Origin: CAZWKX01 sp964633975 | GTDB lineage: Bacteria; Actinomycetota; Acidimicrobiia; Spongiisociales; UBA11373 | DNA length: 64,000 bases | Reading direction: 5' to 3' | Assembly: GCA_964633975.1 (NCBI GenBank) | Contig: CAZWKX010000006.1 | Span: forward strand, 1-64,000 | Part shown: piece after piece, positions 50,952 through 60,435 of the stretch | Position numbering within the stretch: position 1 is the stretch's first letter | Layout of the letters: every line of letters starts with the position of its first letter | The notes under the pieces: model-generated | Databases searched by the model: none | Told to the model about the DNA's origin: nothing | The model's input: the letters and a program-made list of their open reading frames with translations, nothing else | Position numbers and translations under genes: made by a program

Positions 50952-52955
50952 ATGACAAACCAGAACGCGGGAGGCCGGCGCAGCGCTTTGTGGTTCGGCC
51001 TCACCTTTATCGTGATCGTCGGAATCGTCGTGTCGGTCGTAGTCCTCGTTCCCGCGAATGAGGCGGCGGCCGAAGAGAGCCTCGAGCCGTTCGACTCCTG
51101 CGATGCCCTACTCGCATATGCCAAGAGCGAGGCCCTCGATCGGGTTACCGCTTGGGGCCTCGAAGGTGGTTGGGGCATTCCCATCCTGATGGACGGTGTC
51201 GGCATCGCTGAAGAAGCGGCACAGCCCGCTGCGGATTCCGGTGTCGGGGGCGATACGGGTGAGCTGACTCGAAACGAGACGTCGGGATACTCGACCACCA
51301 ATGTGCAGGAGGCCGGCATCGACGAGGCCGACCTGGTGAAGACCGATGGCGAGCGTATCGTGGTCATCTCCGGACAGACGCTCTACGTGCTGTCGACCGA
51401 CCTCGAGATCCTCTCCACGCTCGATCTGTCTCAGGAGGGGTGGTTCTCCGAGATGTTCCTCGTCGGCGATCGGGTGGTCCTGCTCGGCGACCACGGGGGT
51501 GTCGTCGGCATGCCAGGCGAGCGTTTCGCCTCGGTTCCCTACTACGGCGGCATTGCCGCCATCGCCGAGGTCGATCTCTCCGACTCGTCCGCTCCCGAGC
51601 TGCTGCGCACCACCTACATCGACGGCAGCTACCTGTCGGCTCGCCTGCACGGCGACGTTGTGCGTGTTGTGGTCTCGTCCTACCCGACCGGACTCGAGTG
51701 GTCGTACCCCGTCGGTTCCGGACTGCGCGCCGAGCGTGAGGCCCTCCGCCAGAACCAGGCCATCATCGAGGCCTCGACCATCGACAACTGGCTTCCCTAC
51801 TTCGTTGCCGTTGATCACAGAGACGGCAGCGAAGACGAGGGTCTTCTCCTTTCCTGCGACGACGCCTATCACCCCAGGAGCTTCTCCGGCTTCGGGATGT
51901 TGACCATCGCCGCCTTCGGCCCTGATGGACTTGGAGACAGCACGGGGGTCATGGCCGACGGCGAAACGGTCTATGCATCCAGCGGCTCCATCTACGTCGC
52001 CACCAACCGTTGGAACGACCTGTACACCGACGAGACGGGGTCGGACGGCGTGCGGACACAGATCCACGCCTTCGACATTGATGGAGCCACCACCGACTAC
52101 GCCGCTTCGGGCTCGGTGGCCGGCTACCTGCTCAACCAGTTCTCCATGTCCGAGTGGGATGAGCACCTGCGGGTGGCCACAACCACCTCGGAGTGGCGGG
52201 GGAGCAGTGAGGATTCGGAGTCGCAGGTCGCAGTCCTGGGCCGGTCCGGCCGGGAACTCGTGGAGGTCGGACAGGTGGGTGGTCTCGGCCACGGCGAGCA
52301 GATCTACTCGGTTCGTTTTGTGGGCCCGACCGGCTATGTGGTCACCTTCCGCCAGGTCGATCCGCTCTACGTCATCGATCTCTCCGACCCGGCCAACCCG
52401 CAACAGGCCGGAGAGCTGGAGATCAGCGGCTACTCGGCCTACCTGCACCCGGTGTCCGAAGGCCGGATCCTGGGTGTGGGCCAGGACGCCACCGAGGAGG
52501 GCCAAACGACCGGCACCAAGGTGGCTATGTTCGACGTCTCCGATCCGCAGAACCCGCAGCAGCTCTTCACCTACTCCCTCACCGACGCCTGGTCGGAGGC
52601 GGAGTGGGATCACAGGGCTTTCCTGCTCTGGGAAGACACGCTGGTGATGCCCCTCGAGGTATGGGGTCGCGAGGAGCTCGTGTCGGTGCCCGATTCCGAT
52701 GAGGCCGGGACCGGCGGAGCCACCGGAGTCGCAGTCGATGAGGTGTACGCGGAGGATTGGTTCAGCGGTGCGCTGATGCTGCGTATCGGCGACGGGTTCC
52801 AGGAGATCGCCAGGGTGGATCATCCCGGCGGAGTGCGCCGCTCTCTTGTGATCGGCGAACGGCTTTACCTGGTTGGATACAGCGCCATCCAGATGGTGAA
52901 CCTGGCCGACGGTTCGCCCATCGACGGCGGCCTGCTGGAGCTTGACGGCTTCTAG
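50952..52955 (+). CDS. Secreted or membrane-anchored beta-propeller domain protein
   Basis: A 667-residue protein. An N-terminal membrane/signal helix (SALWFGLTFIVIVGIVVSVVVLV, ~11-33) precedes the motif STTNVQEAGIDEADLVKTDG, which begins the beta-propeller proteins of the COG4880 type. Repeated blade strands follow, such as TLYVLSTD, LYVIDLSDPANPQQAGEL and VAMFDVSDPQNPQQL. The domain is extracellular and its partner is unknown. ATG 50952 follows AGGAAAGAG. A hairpin terminator lies just after the stop. Confidence 0.86.
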   Translation: MTNQNAGGRRSALWFGLTFIVIVGIVVSVVVLVPANEAAAEESLEPFDSCDALLAYAKSEALDRVTAWGLEGGWGIPILMDGVGIAEEAAQPAADSGVGGDTGELTRNETSGYSTTNVQEAGIDEADLVKTDGERIVVISGQTLYVLSTDLEILSTLDLSQEGWFSEMFLVGDRVVLLGDHGGVVGMPGERFASVPYYGGIAAIAEVDLSDSSAPELLRTTYIDGSYLSARLHGDVVRVVVSSYPTGLEWSYPVGSGLRAEREALRQNQAIIEASTIDNWLPYFVAVDHRDGSEDEGLLLSCDDAYHPRSFSGFGMLTIAAFGPDGLGDSTGVMADGETVYASSGSIYVATNRWNDLYTDETGSDGVRTQIHAFDIDGATTDYAASGSVAGYLLNQFSMSEWDEHLRVATTTSEWRGSSEDSESQVAVLGRSGRELVEVGQVGGLGHGEQIYSVRFVGPTGYVVTFRQVDPLYVIDLSDPANPQQAGELEISGYSAYLHPVSEGRILGVGQDATEEGQTTGTKVAMFDVSDPQNPQQLFTYSLTDAWSEAEWDHRAFLLWEDTLVMPLEVWGREELVSVPDSDEAGTGGATGVAVDEVYAEDWFSGALMLRIGDGFQEIARVDHPGGVRRSLVIGERLYLVGYSAIQMVNLADGSPIDGGLLELDGF

Positions 52956-52968
52956 GCCGCAGAGAACG

Positions 52969-52997
52969 GAGGGGGCCGGCAGTCTGTCGGCCCCCTC
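52969..52997. terminator. Hairpin between the converging propeller and phosphatase genes
   Basis: GAGGGGGCCG and CGGCCCCCTC form a 10-bp stem with a 9-nt loop in the 48-bp convergent gap. Confidence 0.75.
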
Positions 52998-53003
52998 GGC
53001 GCG

Positions 53004-53636
53004 TCAGGGGCAGTCCGTCGGAGGAAACGGCTCGGCCGGAACGTTGGGGTTCCACACCTCACGTTCCGACCAGGGGGATCCGGCTGTGAGCGAGATCACC
53101 GTGCAATGTCTGGGCTTGTTCTGTGTAAACCTGGTCAGCCCGACCCCGGTGAGGCGCAGGCGGGCCGCCTGGACCGGGTCTTGGTGCGAGACGACGACGG
53201 CGACCCCGCCGGGGTGGGCAGACCCCAGTTCGGCGACGGCGGTGGCCATTCGCTCGGCAACGGCACTGATGGACTCGGGCGAGAATGGCAGCTCCTGAGG
53301 GTGCTCGAGGTAGGCCTCGAGCTCTCCGGGGAACGCCTTGGGCAGCTGCTCCCAGACCACCCCGCGCCAGCGCCGGCCCAGAGCCCATTCGGTGAGTCGC
53401 TCATCGCCGTAGGCCTCGAGCCCCAGCGTGTCGGCCAGGATCTGTGCCGTCTCCATGGCGCGCTCCAGCGGAGATGAGACGACGGCGTCGACGGCAAGGC
53501 CGCTGAGGTGGTCGGCGGCGGCGGCCGCTTGTCGAAGGCCGGTCTCGCCCAGGACGAAGCCGGGGAGATCGCCGTAGACCAAATGGTCGGGGTTGTGGAC
53601 CTCGCCGTGGCGTACGAGGTGGAGCTCGCGCAACAC
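53004..53636 (-). CDS. Histidine phosphatase (phosphoglycerate mutase superfamily)
   Basis: A 210-residue protein with the phosphohistidine motif LHLVRHGEV at residues 5-13, the second arginine in SSPLERAMETAQ, and the general acid/base region ending with VVVSHQDPVQAA, which supplies the second histidine. These enzymes act on sugar phosphates or related esters. The substrate is open. GTG 53636 directly precedes the catalytic motif. A TACACT -10 lies 8 nt upstream, overlapping the dinB promoter region. Confidence 0.88.
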   Translation of the reverse strand: MLRELHLVRHGEVHNPDHLVYGDLPGFVLGETGLRQAAAAADHLSGLAVDAVVSSPLERAMETAQILADTLGLEAYGDERLTEWALGRRWRGVVWEQLPKAFPGELEAYLEHPQELPFSPESISAVAERMATAVAELGSAHPGGVAVVVSHQDPVQAARLRLTGVGLTRFTQNKPRHCTVISLTAGSPWSEREVWNPNVPAEPFPPTDCP

Positions 53637-53644
53637 GAGGCGGG

Positions 53645-53658
53645 AGTGTAGGTACGGT
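53645..53658. promoter_or_regulatory. Divergent -10 boxes of the histidine phosphatase and dinB genes
   Basis: TACACT on the minus strand (53645-53650; 8 nt to GTG 53636) and TACGGT on the plus strand (53653-53658; 6 nt to GTG 53665) lie only 2 bp apart. Both fit leaderless starts. Confidence 0.5.
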
Positions 53659-53664
53659 GGGACC

Positions 53665-54882
53665 GTGCAATTCTCCGAGCCAATCGCCCACGTCGACATG
53701 GATGCCTTCTTCGTCGAGGTGGAGCGGTTGCGACGTCCGGATCTTGTGGGAGTGCCCGTCGTCGTCGCCGGTCTGGGGAGACGAGGTGTGGTGTCCTCGG
53801 CGTCCTATGAGGCGCGGCGCAGCGGAGTCGGGTCGGGGATGCCCACGGCCCATGCCCGCCGGCTGTGCCCGCGAGCCAGGTTCCTGGCGCCGGACCACGG
53901 CGTCTATTCCGGTGCTTCCCGCCGCGTGTTCGAAGTGCTGCACTCATTCACGCCGAGGGTGGAGCCCGTCTCGGTCGACGAGGCGTTCTTAGACATCGCC
54001 GGACTGCGTCTCAGCTACGAGTCGCCGGTGGCGGTGGGGGAGGCGATCCGCACGGCGGTGAGGCAATGCACCGGACTGCCGGCGTCTGTGGGCCTGGCCG
54101 CATGCAAGTTCATCGCCAAGATGGCGAGTCGTGCAGCAAAGCCCGATGGGCTTTTCCTAGTACGGGCGGGAACGGAGATCGAGTTCATCCACCCCATGCC
54201 GGTGCGCAATCTCTGGGGGGTTGGCGAGTCCTCGTACTCCAGGCTCGAGGAGCTGGGGGTGAAGACGATCGGCGACCTTGCTTCGTTCCCTCGAGCGACG
54301 TTGATGCGGCGCTTGGGAGTGGCGGCGGGCGCACACGTCTGGGACCTGGCCCACGCCCGCGACGGGCGGCAAGTGGAGCCGGAGGCCGAGCGGCGGTCGG
54401 TCTCCGTGGAGACCACCTACGAGCGGGACATCAGCGGAGCCGAGGCGCTTGAAGCCGAGCTGCTGCGCCACGCCGATCGTCTGGCTGCACGCCTGCGGCG
54501 GTCTGCCGAGGTCGCACGTAACGTGGGCATCAAGGTGCGATTTGCCGATTTCACCACCATCACCAGAAGTGAGACCCTGCCGGCGCCGATAGATACGACG
54601 CATGGGATCTTCGAGGCAGCTCTTCGCCTGCTGAAGCGAGCCGAGATCGGTGACCGGCCCGTACGTCTGTTGGGTGTCGCGGCCGGCACACTCGACGACG
54701 CGGCGGCGCCCAGGCAGCTCGAGCTGGGTCAGCGGCCTTGGGAGGATCTGGAGTCGGCCGTCGATCGAGTCAGGCGTCGCTTCGGGCGAACGGCGGTTGG
54801 TCGAGCGCGTCTCGTCGACCCTGCGAAGCCTCCCAAAGTGAAGTCCCAGAAACTAGCAGAGAACCCCCAAGACCTGGTCTAG
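53665..54882 (+). CDS. dinB: DNA polymerase IV (Y family)
   Basis: A 405-residue translesion polymerase. The metal motifs are HVDMDAFFVEVE and VSVDEAFLDIAG, the fingers/palm segment is VVVAGLGRRGVVSSASYEARR, and little-finger sequence follows to the C-terminus. It copies past lesions at the cost of errors. The GTG start sits 6 nt after TACGGT. There is no LexA box here, in contrast to the DnaQ/GIY-YIG gene. Confidence 0.93.
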   Translation: MQFSEPIAHVDMDAFFVEVERLRRPDLVGVPVVVAGLGRRGVVSSASYEARRSGVGSGMPTAHARRLCPRARFLAPDHGVYSGASRRVFEVLHSFTPRVEPVSVDEAFLDIAGLRLSYESPVAVGEAIRTAVRQCTGLPASVGLAACKFIAKMASRAAKPDGLFLVRAGTEIEFIHPMPVRNLWGVGESSYSRLEELGVKTIGDLASFPRATLMRRLGVAAGAHVWDLAHARDGRQVEPEAERRSVSVETTYERDISGAEALEAELLRHADRLAARLRRSAEVARNVGIKVRFADFTTITRSETLPAPIDTTHGIFEAALRLLKRAEIGDRPVRLLGVAAGTLDDAAAPRQLELGQRPWEDLESAVDRVRRRFGRTAVGRARLVDPAKPPKVKSQKLAENPQDLV

Positions 54883-54923
54883 GACCCTCGGGTATACTTC
54901 GCCTTCGATCGCCGGACGAAACC

Positions 54924-55259
54924 ATGCCACTCGACGACAGAGAACAGCGCATCCTCGAAGAGATAGAGCGTCAGTTCTACGAAGAGGATCCGAGACTGGC
55001 CGAGACGGTCAGGAGCACAACGCTGGCGAGCATCTCGGCGCGGCAGCTCAAGTGGGCGCTGCTCACCTTGGTGGCAGGCGTCGGGCTGATGCTCGGTTTT
55101 TACACGCGCAGCACGCCGGTGGCGCTGCTCGGGTTCGTTGTCATGGTGCTGTCCGTGGCGTGGATCGCCGCGATAGTGCAGCGGCGGAGTGGTGTTGGTC
55201 GGAAGTCGGCCCGGGAGAAGATGGGCCGCCTCGGGCGAAGGTGGCATCGGCGCGACTAG
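54924..55259 (+). CDS. DUF3040 membrane protein
   Basis: A 111-residue protein with the DUF3040 opening MPLDDREQRILEEIERQFYEEDPRLAETV, two membrane helices (~50-95) and a basic tail (RREKMGRLGRRWHRR-like). It is an actinobacterial family, often found near the mraZ/dcw cluster. Function is unknown. ATG 54924 is the family start. A TATACT -10 lies ~25 nt upstream. Confidence 0.92.
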   Translation: MPLDDREQRILEEIERQFYEEDPRLAETVRSTTLASISARQLKWALLTLVAGVGLMLGFYTRSTPVALLGFVVMVLSVAWIAAIVQRRSGVGRKSAREKMGRLGRRWHRRD

Positions 55260-55335
55260 CCTGCGCCGCACCACGCGGGAGTGGAAAAGTACAGGACTCG
55301 CCGGGGCGGGCCTGTTGGGGATCTTGGGAGGGAGA

Positions 55336-55833
55336 GTGGCCTTGGAAGGCTTCACCGCACAGCAGACGTGTCGTTTCACCGGTTGCACGCCTCACCAGCT
55401 GCGGTATTGGGATCATGTCAGCCTCGTCAACCCCAGCATCCAGGGCACCGGTGGCCGCCCCGGACGCCGCCGCCTCTACTCCTTTCGTGATCTCGTGGCG
55501 CTGCGCGTCGTCAAGAGCCTGCTCGACAATGGCATGTCGGTGCAACGGGTGCGGCGCGCGTGGGAATACCTGCGGCGGACGGCCGACATCGACAATCACC
55601 TCGCCGAGGTCAAGCTGGTCACCGACGGGAAGAGCATCTTCCGAGTCGCCTCCAACGACGATGAGGTGATCGACGCCCTGCGCTCCGGACAGCTCGCCTT
55701 TTTCGTGGCCATCAACGAGATCGCCCACGAGGTCGAGGAAGACGTGACCCGGTTCGAGCTCGATCGCGAGCGGTTCCTCGAGATGCTTCGACGCGGTGAG
55801 GAAGACGTCCTCTCCGAAGCCGCGGGCGGCTGA
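55336..55833 (+). CDS. MerR-family transcriptional regulator
   Basis: A 165-residue protein with the MerR helix-turn-helix (TCRFTGCTPHQLRYWDHVSLVNPS) and the wing segment RRLYSFRDLVALRVVKSLLDNGMSVQRVRRAWEYLR. The C-terminal ~85 residues are a mixed effector domain that ends with EEDVTRFELDRERFLEML. The ligand is unknown. GTG 55336 follows GGGAGGGAGA. Confidence 0.9.
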   Translation: MALEGFTAQQTCRFTGCTPHQLRYWDHVSLVNPSIQGTGGRPGRRRLYSFRDLVALRVVKSLLDNGMSVQRVRRAWEYLRRTADIDNHLAEVKLVTDGKSIFRVASNDDEVIDALRSGQLAFFVAINEIAHEVEEDVTRFELDRERFLEMLRRGEEDVLSEAAGG

Positions 55834-55849
55834 GCCCCGGCCGGTCACG

Positions 55850-58195
55850 TCATTGTTCCGGTTGCCATCTCCCCGGTCTCAGTGAGCGCAGCCGGTAATG
55901 GGCCATCAGGCGCTGTCCGGGTGAGTAGTGAACACTTAGACGGCGCTCGGTTTGTCTGAGCGACGCGGTTGCCGCCCTCACCTCGGCCCGGCCGTACTGG
56001 CCGGGGCCGTAGATGATTGAGCCGTAGGCCTGCGCCAGGGGCATCAATGAGATCTCCGTCGAATTGGCGACTTCCACGGGTGTTGCCGACGCCAGCGGCT
56101 CTCGGCCCAGATCGGTGAGACGGTCTACTGCCTCCCGCCATGCCGCGGGGACATCGCCGGCGGCCAACTGGTGCAGGCGGACGCGACGGCGGATCCACTT
56201 GATCGCCGGGATCAAGGTGGCAACCAGGATCGCGATGAGTATGGAGACGACGAGCCAGACGGCAATCCTCGCCACGGGGATGGAGATCACGTTGTCCGAG
56301 CCCGGGGTCTCTATGTCCGGCATCTCCGGGATTGAGTCCTCGGTGAAACCGCCGGGACCGTAGTCGGGATAGCCCCACAAGGGGTTGAAAAAACCTGCGG
56401 AGCCGACGCTGCCCAAGTACTGGTAGACGTCGAAGGGCCAGCTGGCGATCGTGGGGGTTTCGGTGAAACCGCGGGGCGTGGGATCGAAGGGGACCCAGCC
56501 CTGCGTGGGCATCCACAACTCCACCCAAGCGTGCGCGTTTCGTGCACGCACGACGATGCTGCCGTCGGGTTGGCTCACGCCGGGGTTGAAACCGAGCACG
56601 ACGCGGCTGGGGATGTCGATAAGGCGCGCCAAGACGGCCATCGAGGTGGCGAACTGCTCGCAATAGCCGGTTCGATAGTTGGGGCTCGTGGGGTCGAGCA
56701 GCCAGGCGGTGAGGTCGGAAGCGCTGTGGCCCGGATCGATGTCGGTGCTGTAGCGGAAGGCATTGGGCGATCGGAAGAACGCCTCGAGGGCGAGGGCCTT
56801 TTCGTACTCGGTGGTCAAGCCCGCAGTTTGCGTCCGAGCCAGCAGGGTGAGGTCGGGGTCGAGGTCGCCCGGCAGGCTCAAGTAGGTTGCGCGATTCGGG
56901 AGTACAAAAGTCTGAGGAGGGTCTGCGGCTTCGACATCGAAGCCGCCCTCCTCAGCGGCGGCCTCGGCGAACAGCGGCGAGGGAAGGCCGTCGGCGCCGA
57001 GTGCGAGCACGTCGAGGTCCGGGTCGGGGACCGACGAGGTCACCTCGTACTGCATGCCCCGGTAGGTGCGCAGGCCGAAGTGGAGGGAAGCGTCGTCGAT
57101 TTTGACGCGAACGCCTCCTTCAACGTAGCGGTCTTCCGACGTCAGCTGGAGCGGCGAGTAGGCGGCCGGGAGCCAATCCTGTCGGAGGAACTGGACCTCG
57201 ACGGTCTGGGTGATCTCGTTGGTCGGTCCATGGAAGGCGGAACCGGGATCCTCGAAGTAATCGATGTCGGCGGGAGCACGCACCACAGGATGATCGCTGT
57301 ACCACTGTTGGCCGTCGAAGGCGTCCAGCGTGAGCAGTCGCCAGTACACCTCGTTGGCGTGAATGCCGCCCACGACTTGTGCCTGGAACACGGGGATGTC
57401 CGTCTCGGCCACGAGGTCCTGGTGGATGCCGACGAACGGGTTGTACGAGAGGCTGCCGAAGAACTCGCCTCTGAGCGACGAGGGCACCCGCCAGTCGACG
57501 ATGCCTCCGGATGGGACGAGTGAGGCGAGAGCATTCGTCGAGAGGAGGGTGAGGATGAGGATCACGGTGAGGGCGACGCCGGCGAGCGAGCGGAAGCTGC
57601 GTCTTGGCGACTCCGCGGGCGGCTGTGTGCCGAACTGTCCGGTTCCCTGCGCACGCCGGTCGGAAGCTACGGCGATGAGTGAGCAGCCCATCAACGCCAG
57701 GAGCGCGACGGTCCACCAGCCGCTGGCGCTGCGATCCATGGTGGAGAACTGCAGATAGAGGACGTATGGGGCCAGGACGGCTACGTAGGGCTTGTTCCGG
57801 ACGAGGCCCCACACTATGAGGATGCCGAGGAGCCAGAACAGCAGGGCGAGCAGGGCGGTCAGCCCGTCGGTTGGCTGGACCGGGGCGCTGCCGGAGCGGA
57901 TGGCCGTGCGAGCGGTTTCGAGCTCTATGCCCAGGTCGCCCAGAGATGTGAGCGCGGGAAACGCCCCCCACGTGAAGAGCGCTCCGGCCACCACGTGCCA
58001 TGCCGCGGCAACGCGCAAGCTCGACTGGATGGGGCCGAGGATGAGCCAGGTGAGCAGCGCACCTATGAGGAGAGCCGCCGAGACCTCGAGGAACCAGGGA
58101 AGCCCTCCTTCTGAGGGACGGAGCAGCCTTCCCAGGCGGGCGAGCGCAAGGATGGCGCCGCCCGCGGCGGCTAGCCAGCTGAAGCGGTAGACCAT
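55850..58195 (-). CDS. Membrane transglutaminase-like protein (TgpA/DUF3488 type)
   Basis: A 781-residue protein. It has five to six membrane helices in the first ~190 residues and an extracytoplasmic beta-rich stretch. The papain-like transglutaminase core carries Cys in TGYCEQFATSMAVLARLIDIPSRVVLGFNPG, His in NAHAWVELWMPTQGW and Asp in PFDPTPRG. A membrane helix near 630 and a cytoplasmic tail follow. TgpA from Pseudomonas is the best known relative. It forms an operon with DUF58 and MoxR. ATG 58195 after GGAGG overlaps the DUF58 gene by 25 bp. Confidence 0.9.
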   Translation of the reverse strand: MVYRFSWLAAAGGAILALARLGRLLRPSEGGLPWFLEVSAALLIGALLTWLILGPIQSSLRVAAAWHVVAGALFTWGAFPALTSLGDLGIELETARTAIRSGSAPVQPTDGLTALLALLFWLLGILIVWGLVRNKPYVAVLAPYVLYLQFSTMDRSASGWWTVALLALMGCSLIAVASDRRAQGTGQFGTQPPAESPRRSFRSLAGVALTVILILTLLSTNALASLVPSGGIVDWRVPSSLRGEFFGSLSYNPFVGIHQDLVAETDIPVFQAQVVGGIHANEVYWRLLTLDAFDGQQWYSDHPVVRAPADIDYFEDPGSAFHGPTNEITQTVEVQFLRQDWLPAAYSPLQLTSEDRYVEGGVRVKIDDASLHFGLRTYRGMQYEVTSSVPDPDLDVLALGADGLPSPLFAEAAAEEGGFDVEAADPPQTFVLPNRATYLSLPGDLDPDLTLLARTQTAGLTTEYEKALALEAFFRSPNAFRYSTDIDPGHSASDLTAWLLDPTSPNYRTGYCEQFATSMAVLARLIDIPSRVVLGFNPGVSQPDGSIVVRARNAHAWVELWMPTQGWVPFDPTPRGFTETPTIASWPFDVYQYLGSVGSAGFFNPLWGYPDYGPGGFTEDSIPEMPDIETPGSDNVISIPVARIAVWLVVSILIAILVATLIPAIKWIRRRVRLHQLAAGDVPAAWREAVDRLTDLGREPLASATPVEVANSTEISLMPLAQAYGSIIYGPGQYGRAEVRAATASLRQTERRLSVHYSPGQRLMAHYRLRSLRPGRWQPEQ

Positions 58196-59352
58196 GTTGC
58201 CTCCATTGCAGCGCGCCAGGCAGGGGCCCACGGCGTGAACGAGCCAACCATCACCGCCACCGCGCCGGCTCCCTGGAAACTGGCCACGGAGCCTTTGATG
58301 CGATCGTCGACGGCCATGACGATCGTGCGACTGAAGTCTTGGGCCAGGGCGCGGAACACCCCGAGCATGCCCTCATCGGGGATTCCGGTGACGACGACAA
58401 AGGCGCCTCCCCCGACACCGTGGCGGCGCAGGCGGCGCACGGTGCTGCGGAGGTCGAGCCTGTCGACCGTCTGCACTGTGGCCAGGATCTCCATCGCCTG
58501 GGCGTAGCGGCTGCCGGAGCGAGGCAGTGGCGAGCGCTCAGTCGTCCACAGCTCGGGGCTGAACCCTCCTTTGTGCAGGTGTGCCACCACCGAGGCCGCG
58601 CCTCGTACCGCGTGCTCGAAAGCCTCGTGGGTCGGGTATCGATGGGAACGCTGGTCGACGAGCACGAGGGCGCGTGCCTGCCAGGGCAGCTCGAGCTGCT
58701 TGATCATGAGCTCGTCGCGTTTGGCCGATGCCGGCCAATGAACCTGTCTCAGGTCGTCTCCGGTTTGGTATTCGCGCAGGGTGAAGAAGTCCTCGCCGCC
58801 GCGAGGCGCGTACGAGGGACGGGTCGACTGAACCGAAGAATCGAGGCCACGAACGGTGGGCAGCCCGTAGAGCTCCTCGATGCGGGGGAGCACCAAGAGC
58901 CGGTCGATGCTGCCGGCGAGGTTTTTGCGGTCGCAGAGAGCAAAGGGGTCGGAGACCGATACCTGCACCGGGCCGATCTGGTAGATGCCGCGCGAACGGC
59001 ACACGATCTCGTAGCAGGCGGACAGCGGCTCCCCTGCGTCGGCGCGGGCGGCGGCGAAGCGGGCGGCACCGAGGCCGTGCACGGTGTCTTCGAGGATCAG
59101 GTTCCACAGCCGGCGCCTTGGCTTCAGGGTGGTCTCCACGAGGACCTCGCTGCCTTCCTGCACCTCCGGCGGTCGGACGGTTCTGGAGCAGGCGACGTCG
59201 AGAGCGAAGCAGCGCGCGAACAAGAAACCGAAAAGCACGGCGGAGAGGAGGAAGATCGCCGTGGCCAGCAGCTCTATCTCGCCGAAGACGACCCACAGCA
59301 CGACGAGAGCTGCCGACACCCCCAGTGCGGCCCACCCTCTGACGGTTGGCAT
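58171..59352 (-). CDS. DUF58 domain protein
   Basis: A 393-residue protein with two membrane helices at the N-terminus (~8-45), then a beta-rich region. The DUF58 core reads PRGGEDFFTLREYQTGDDLRQVHWPASAKRDELMIKQLE, which resembles a von Willebrand A-like fold. It is typically made with a MoxR ATPase and a transglutaminase protein, as here. The start (ATG 59352) overlaps the moxR stop by 4 bp. Confidence 0.92.
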   Translation of the reverse strand: MPTVRGWAALGVSAALVVLWVVFGEIELLATAIFLLSAVLFGFLFARCFALDVACSRTVRPPEVQEGSEVLVETTLKPRRRLWNLILEDTVHGLGAARFAAARADAGEPLSACYEIVCRSRGIYQIGPVQVSVSDPFALCDRKNLAGSIDRLLVLPRIEELYGLPTVRGLDSSVQSTRPSYAPRGGEDFFTLREYQTGDDLRQVHWPASAKRDELMIKQLELPWQARALVLVDQRSHRYPTHEAFEHAVRGAASVVAHLHKGGFSPELWTTERSPLPRSGSRYAQAMEILATVQTVDRLDLRSTVRRLRRHGVGGGAFVVVTGIPDEGMLGVFRALAQDFSRTIVMAVDDRIKGSVASFQGAGAVAVMVGSFTPWAPAWRAAMEATWSTASAG

Positions 59353-60332
59353 CAGGCGCGGGTCCTGGTCCCGGGGACGGGCATGCCCTGTGTGATGCCC
59401 TCGAGGATCTGATCGACCGTCGTGCCTCGCATCTGAGCCTCCGGTCTCAGCACCATACGGTGAACGAGCAGCGGGTGCAGCAGTGTCTTGACGTCATCGG
59501 GTGTCACGTAGTTGCGGCCCTCGGTGGCGGCACGTGTGCGGGCGGCCCGCTGAGTGAACAGGGCTGCCCTCGGCGACGCGCCGAGGAGCAGGTCCGGGTC
59601 CTGACGTGTTGCCTTCACCGTGTCGACGATGTAGGTCTTCACCGGCGGCGACACGAAGATACGCTGGGCGATCTCGATCATCCGGAGGACGTTCTCCTCG
59701 CTGATCACCGGCTCCAGCAGGTCGTAGGTGGACCTGATTCCGTGGGTGTCGAGGATCTCGAGCTCCTTCACCCGTGATGGGTAGCCGATGGTGAGTCGCA
59801 TCATGAACCTGTCGAGCTGAGCCTCGGGCAGGGGGTAGGTGCCTTCGTGCTCGATGGGGTTCTGTGTGGCGATCACCATAAACGGCGGGGGCAGGGCGCG
59901 GGTCACGCCGTCGATGGTCACCTGGCGCTCCTCCATGGCTTCGAGGAGCGCGGCTTGGGTCTTCGGGCTCGCCCGGTTGATCTCATCGCCCAGGGCGATG
60001 TTGGTGAACACGGGGCCGGCACGGAACACGAAAGTGCTCTGTTCCCGATCCCACACCGACACGCCGGTCACGTCCGAGGGAAGCAAGTCGGGGGTGAACT
60101 GGACACGCTGGAAATCGCAGTGGATCGAGCGGGCCAGCGACTTGGCCAGGAGCGTCTTGCCCACTCCGGGCACGTCTTCGATGAGCACGTGCCCTTCGGA
60201 GAGGAGGCAGAGGACGATGAGGTCGATGACGGGCCGCTTGCCTTGGATGACCCGTTCGATGTTGCTTGAGATGACCTGGAACTGCTGGGAGAACCAGGCG
60301 AGCTCGTCCGGCTCGACCTGCGGCGCGGTCAC
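59352..60332 (-). CDS. MoxR-family AAA+ ATPase
   Basis: A 326-residue ATPase with Walker A in IEDVPGVGKTLLAKSLA, Walker B LGDEINRASPKTQAALLEAMEERQ, sensor 1 VIATQNPIEHEGTYPLPEAQLDRFMM and a C-terminal lid. These chaperone-like ATPases act on DUF58/VWA proteins. GTG 60332 is chosen because GGAGG lies upstream and the family starts near there. It leads the moxR-DUF58-transglutaminase operon. Confidence 0.94.
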   Translation of the reverse strand: MTAPQVEPDELAWFSQQFQVISSNIERVIQGKRPVIDLIVLCLLSEGHVLIEDVPGVGKTLLAKSLARSIHCDFQRVQFTPDLLPSDVTGVSVWDREQSTFVFRAGPVFTNIALGDEINRASPKTQAALLEAMEERQVTIDGVTRALPPPFMVIATQNPIEHEGTYPLPEAQLDRFMMRLTIGYPSRVKELEILDTHGIRSTYDLLEPVISEENVLRMIEIAQRIFVSPPVKTYIVDTVKATRQDPDLLLGASPRAALFTQRAARTRAATEGRNYVTPDDVKTLLHPLLVHRMVLRPEAQMRGTTVDQILEGITQGMPVPGTRTRA

Positions 60333-60423
60333 GATGCTCGGCCTCCTTCGTCGGGTCCTGGCCTGACGAATCAGGTTATCAGCGTGGGGCCGGTTCGCGG
60401 TCAAGGCATCTGCACCGGCGGCG

Positions 60424-60429
60424 TATGAT
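60424..60429 (+). promoter_or_regulatory. -10 box of the 77-residue protein gene
   Basis: TATGAT with 6 nt to GTG 60436 and no ribosome site; divergent from moxR. Confidence 0.5.
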
Positions 60430-60435
60430 CCCGGC

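Noticed and set aside
53600..53670. LexA box at dinB
   Set aside because: No GAAC-N4-GTTC motif lies in the promoter region.
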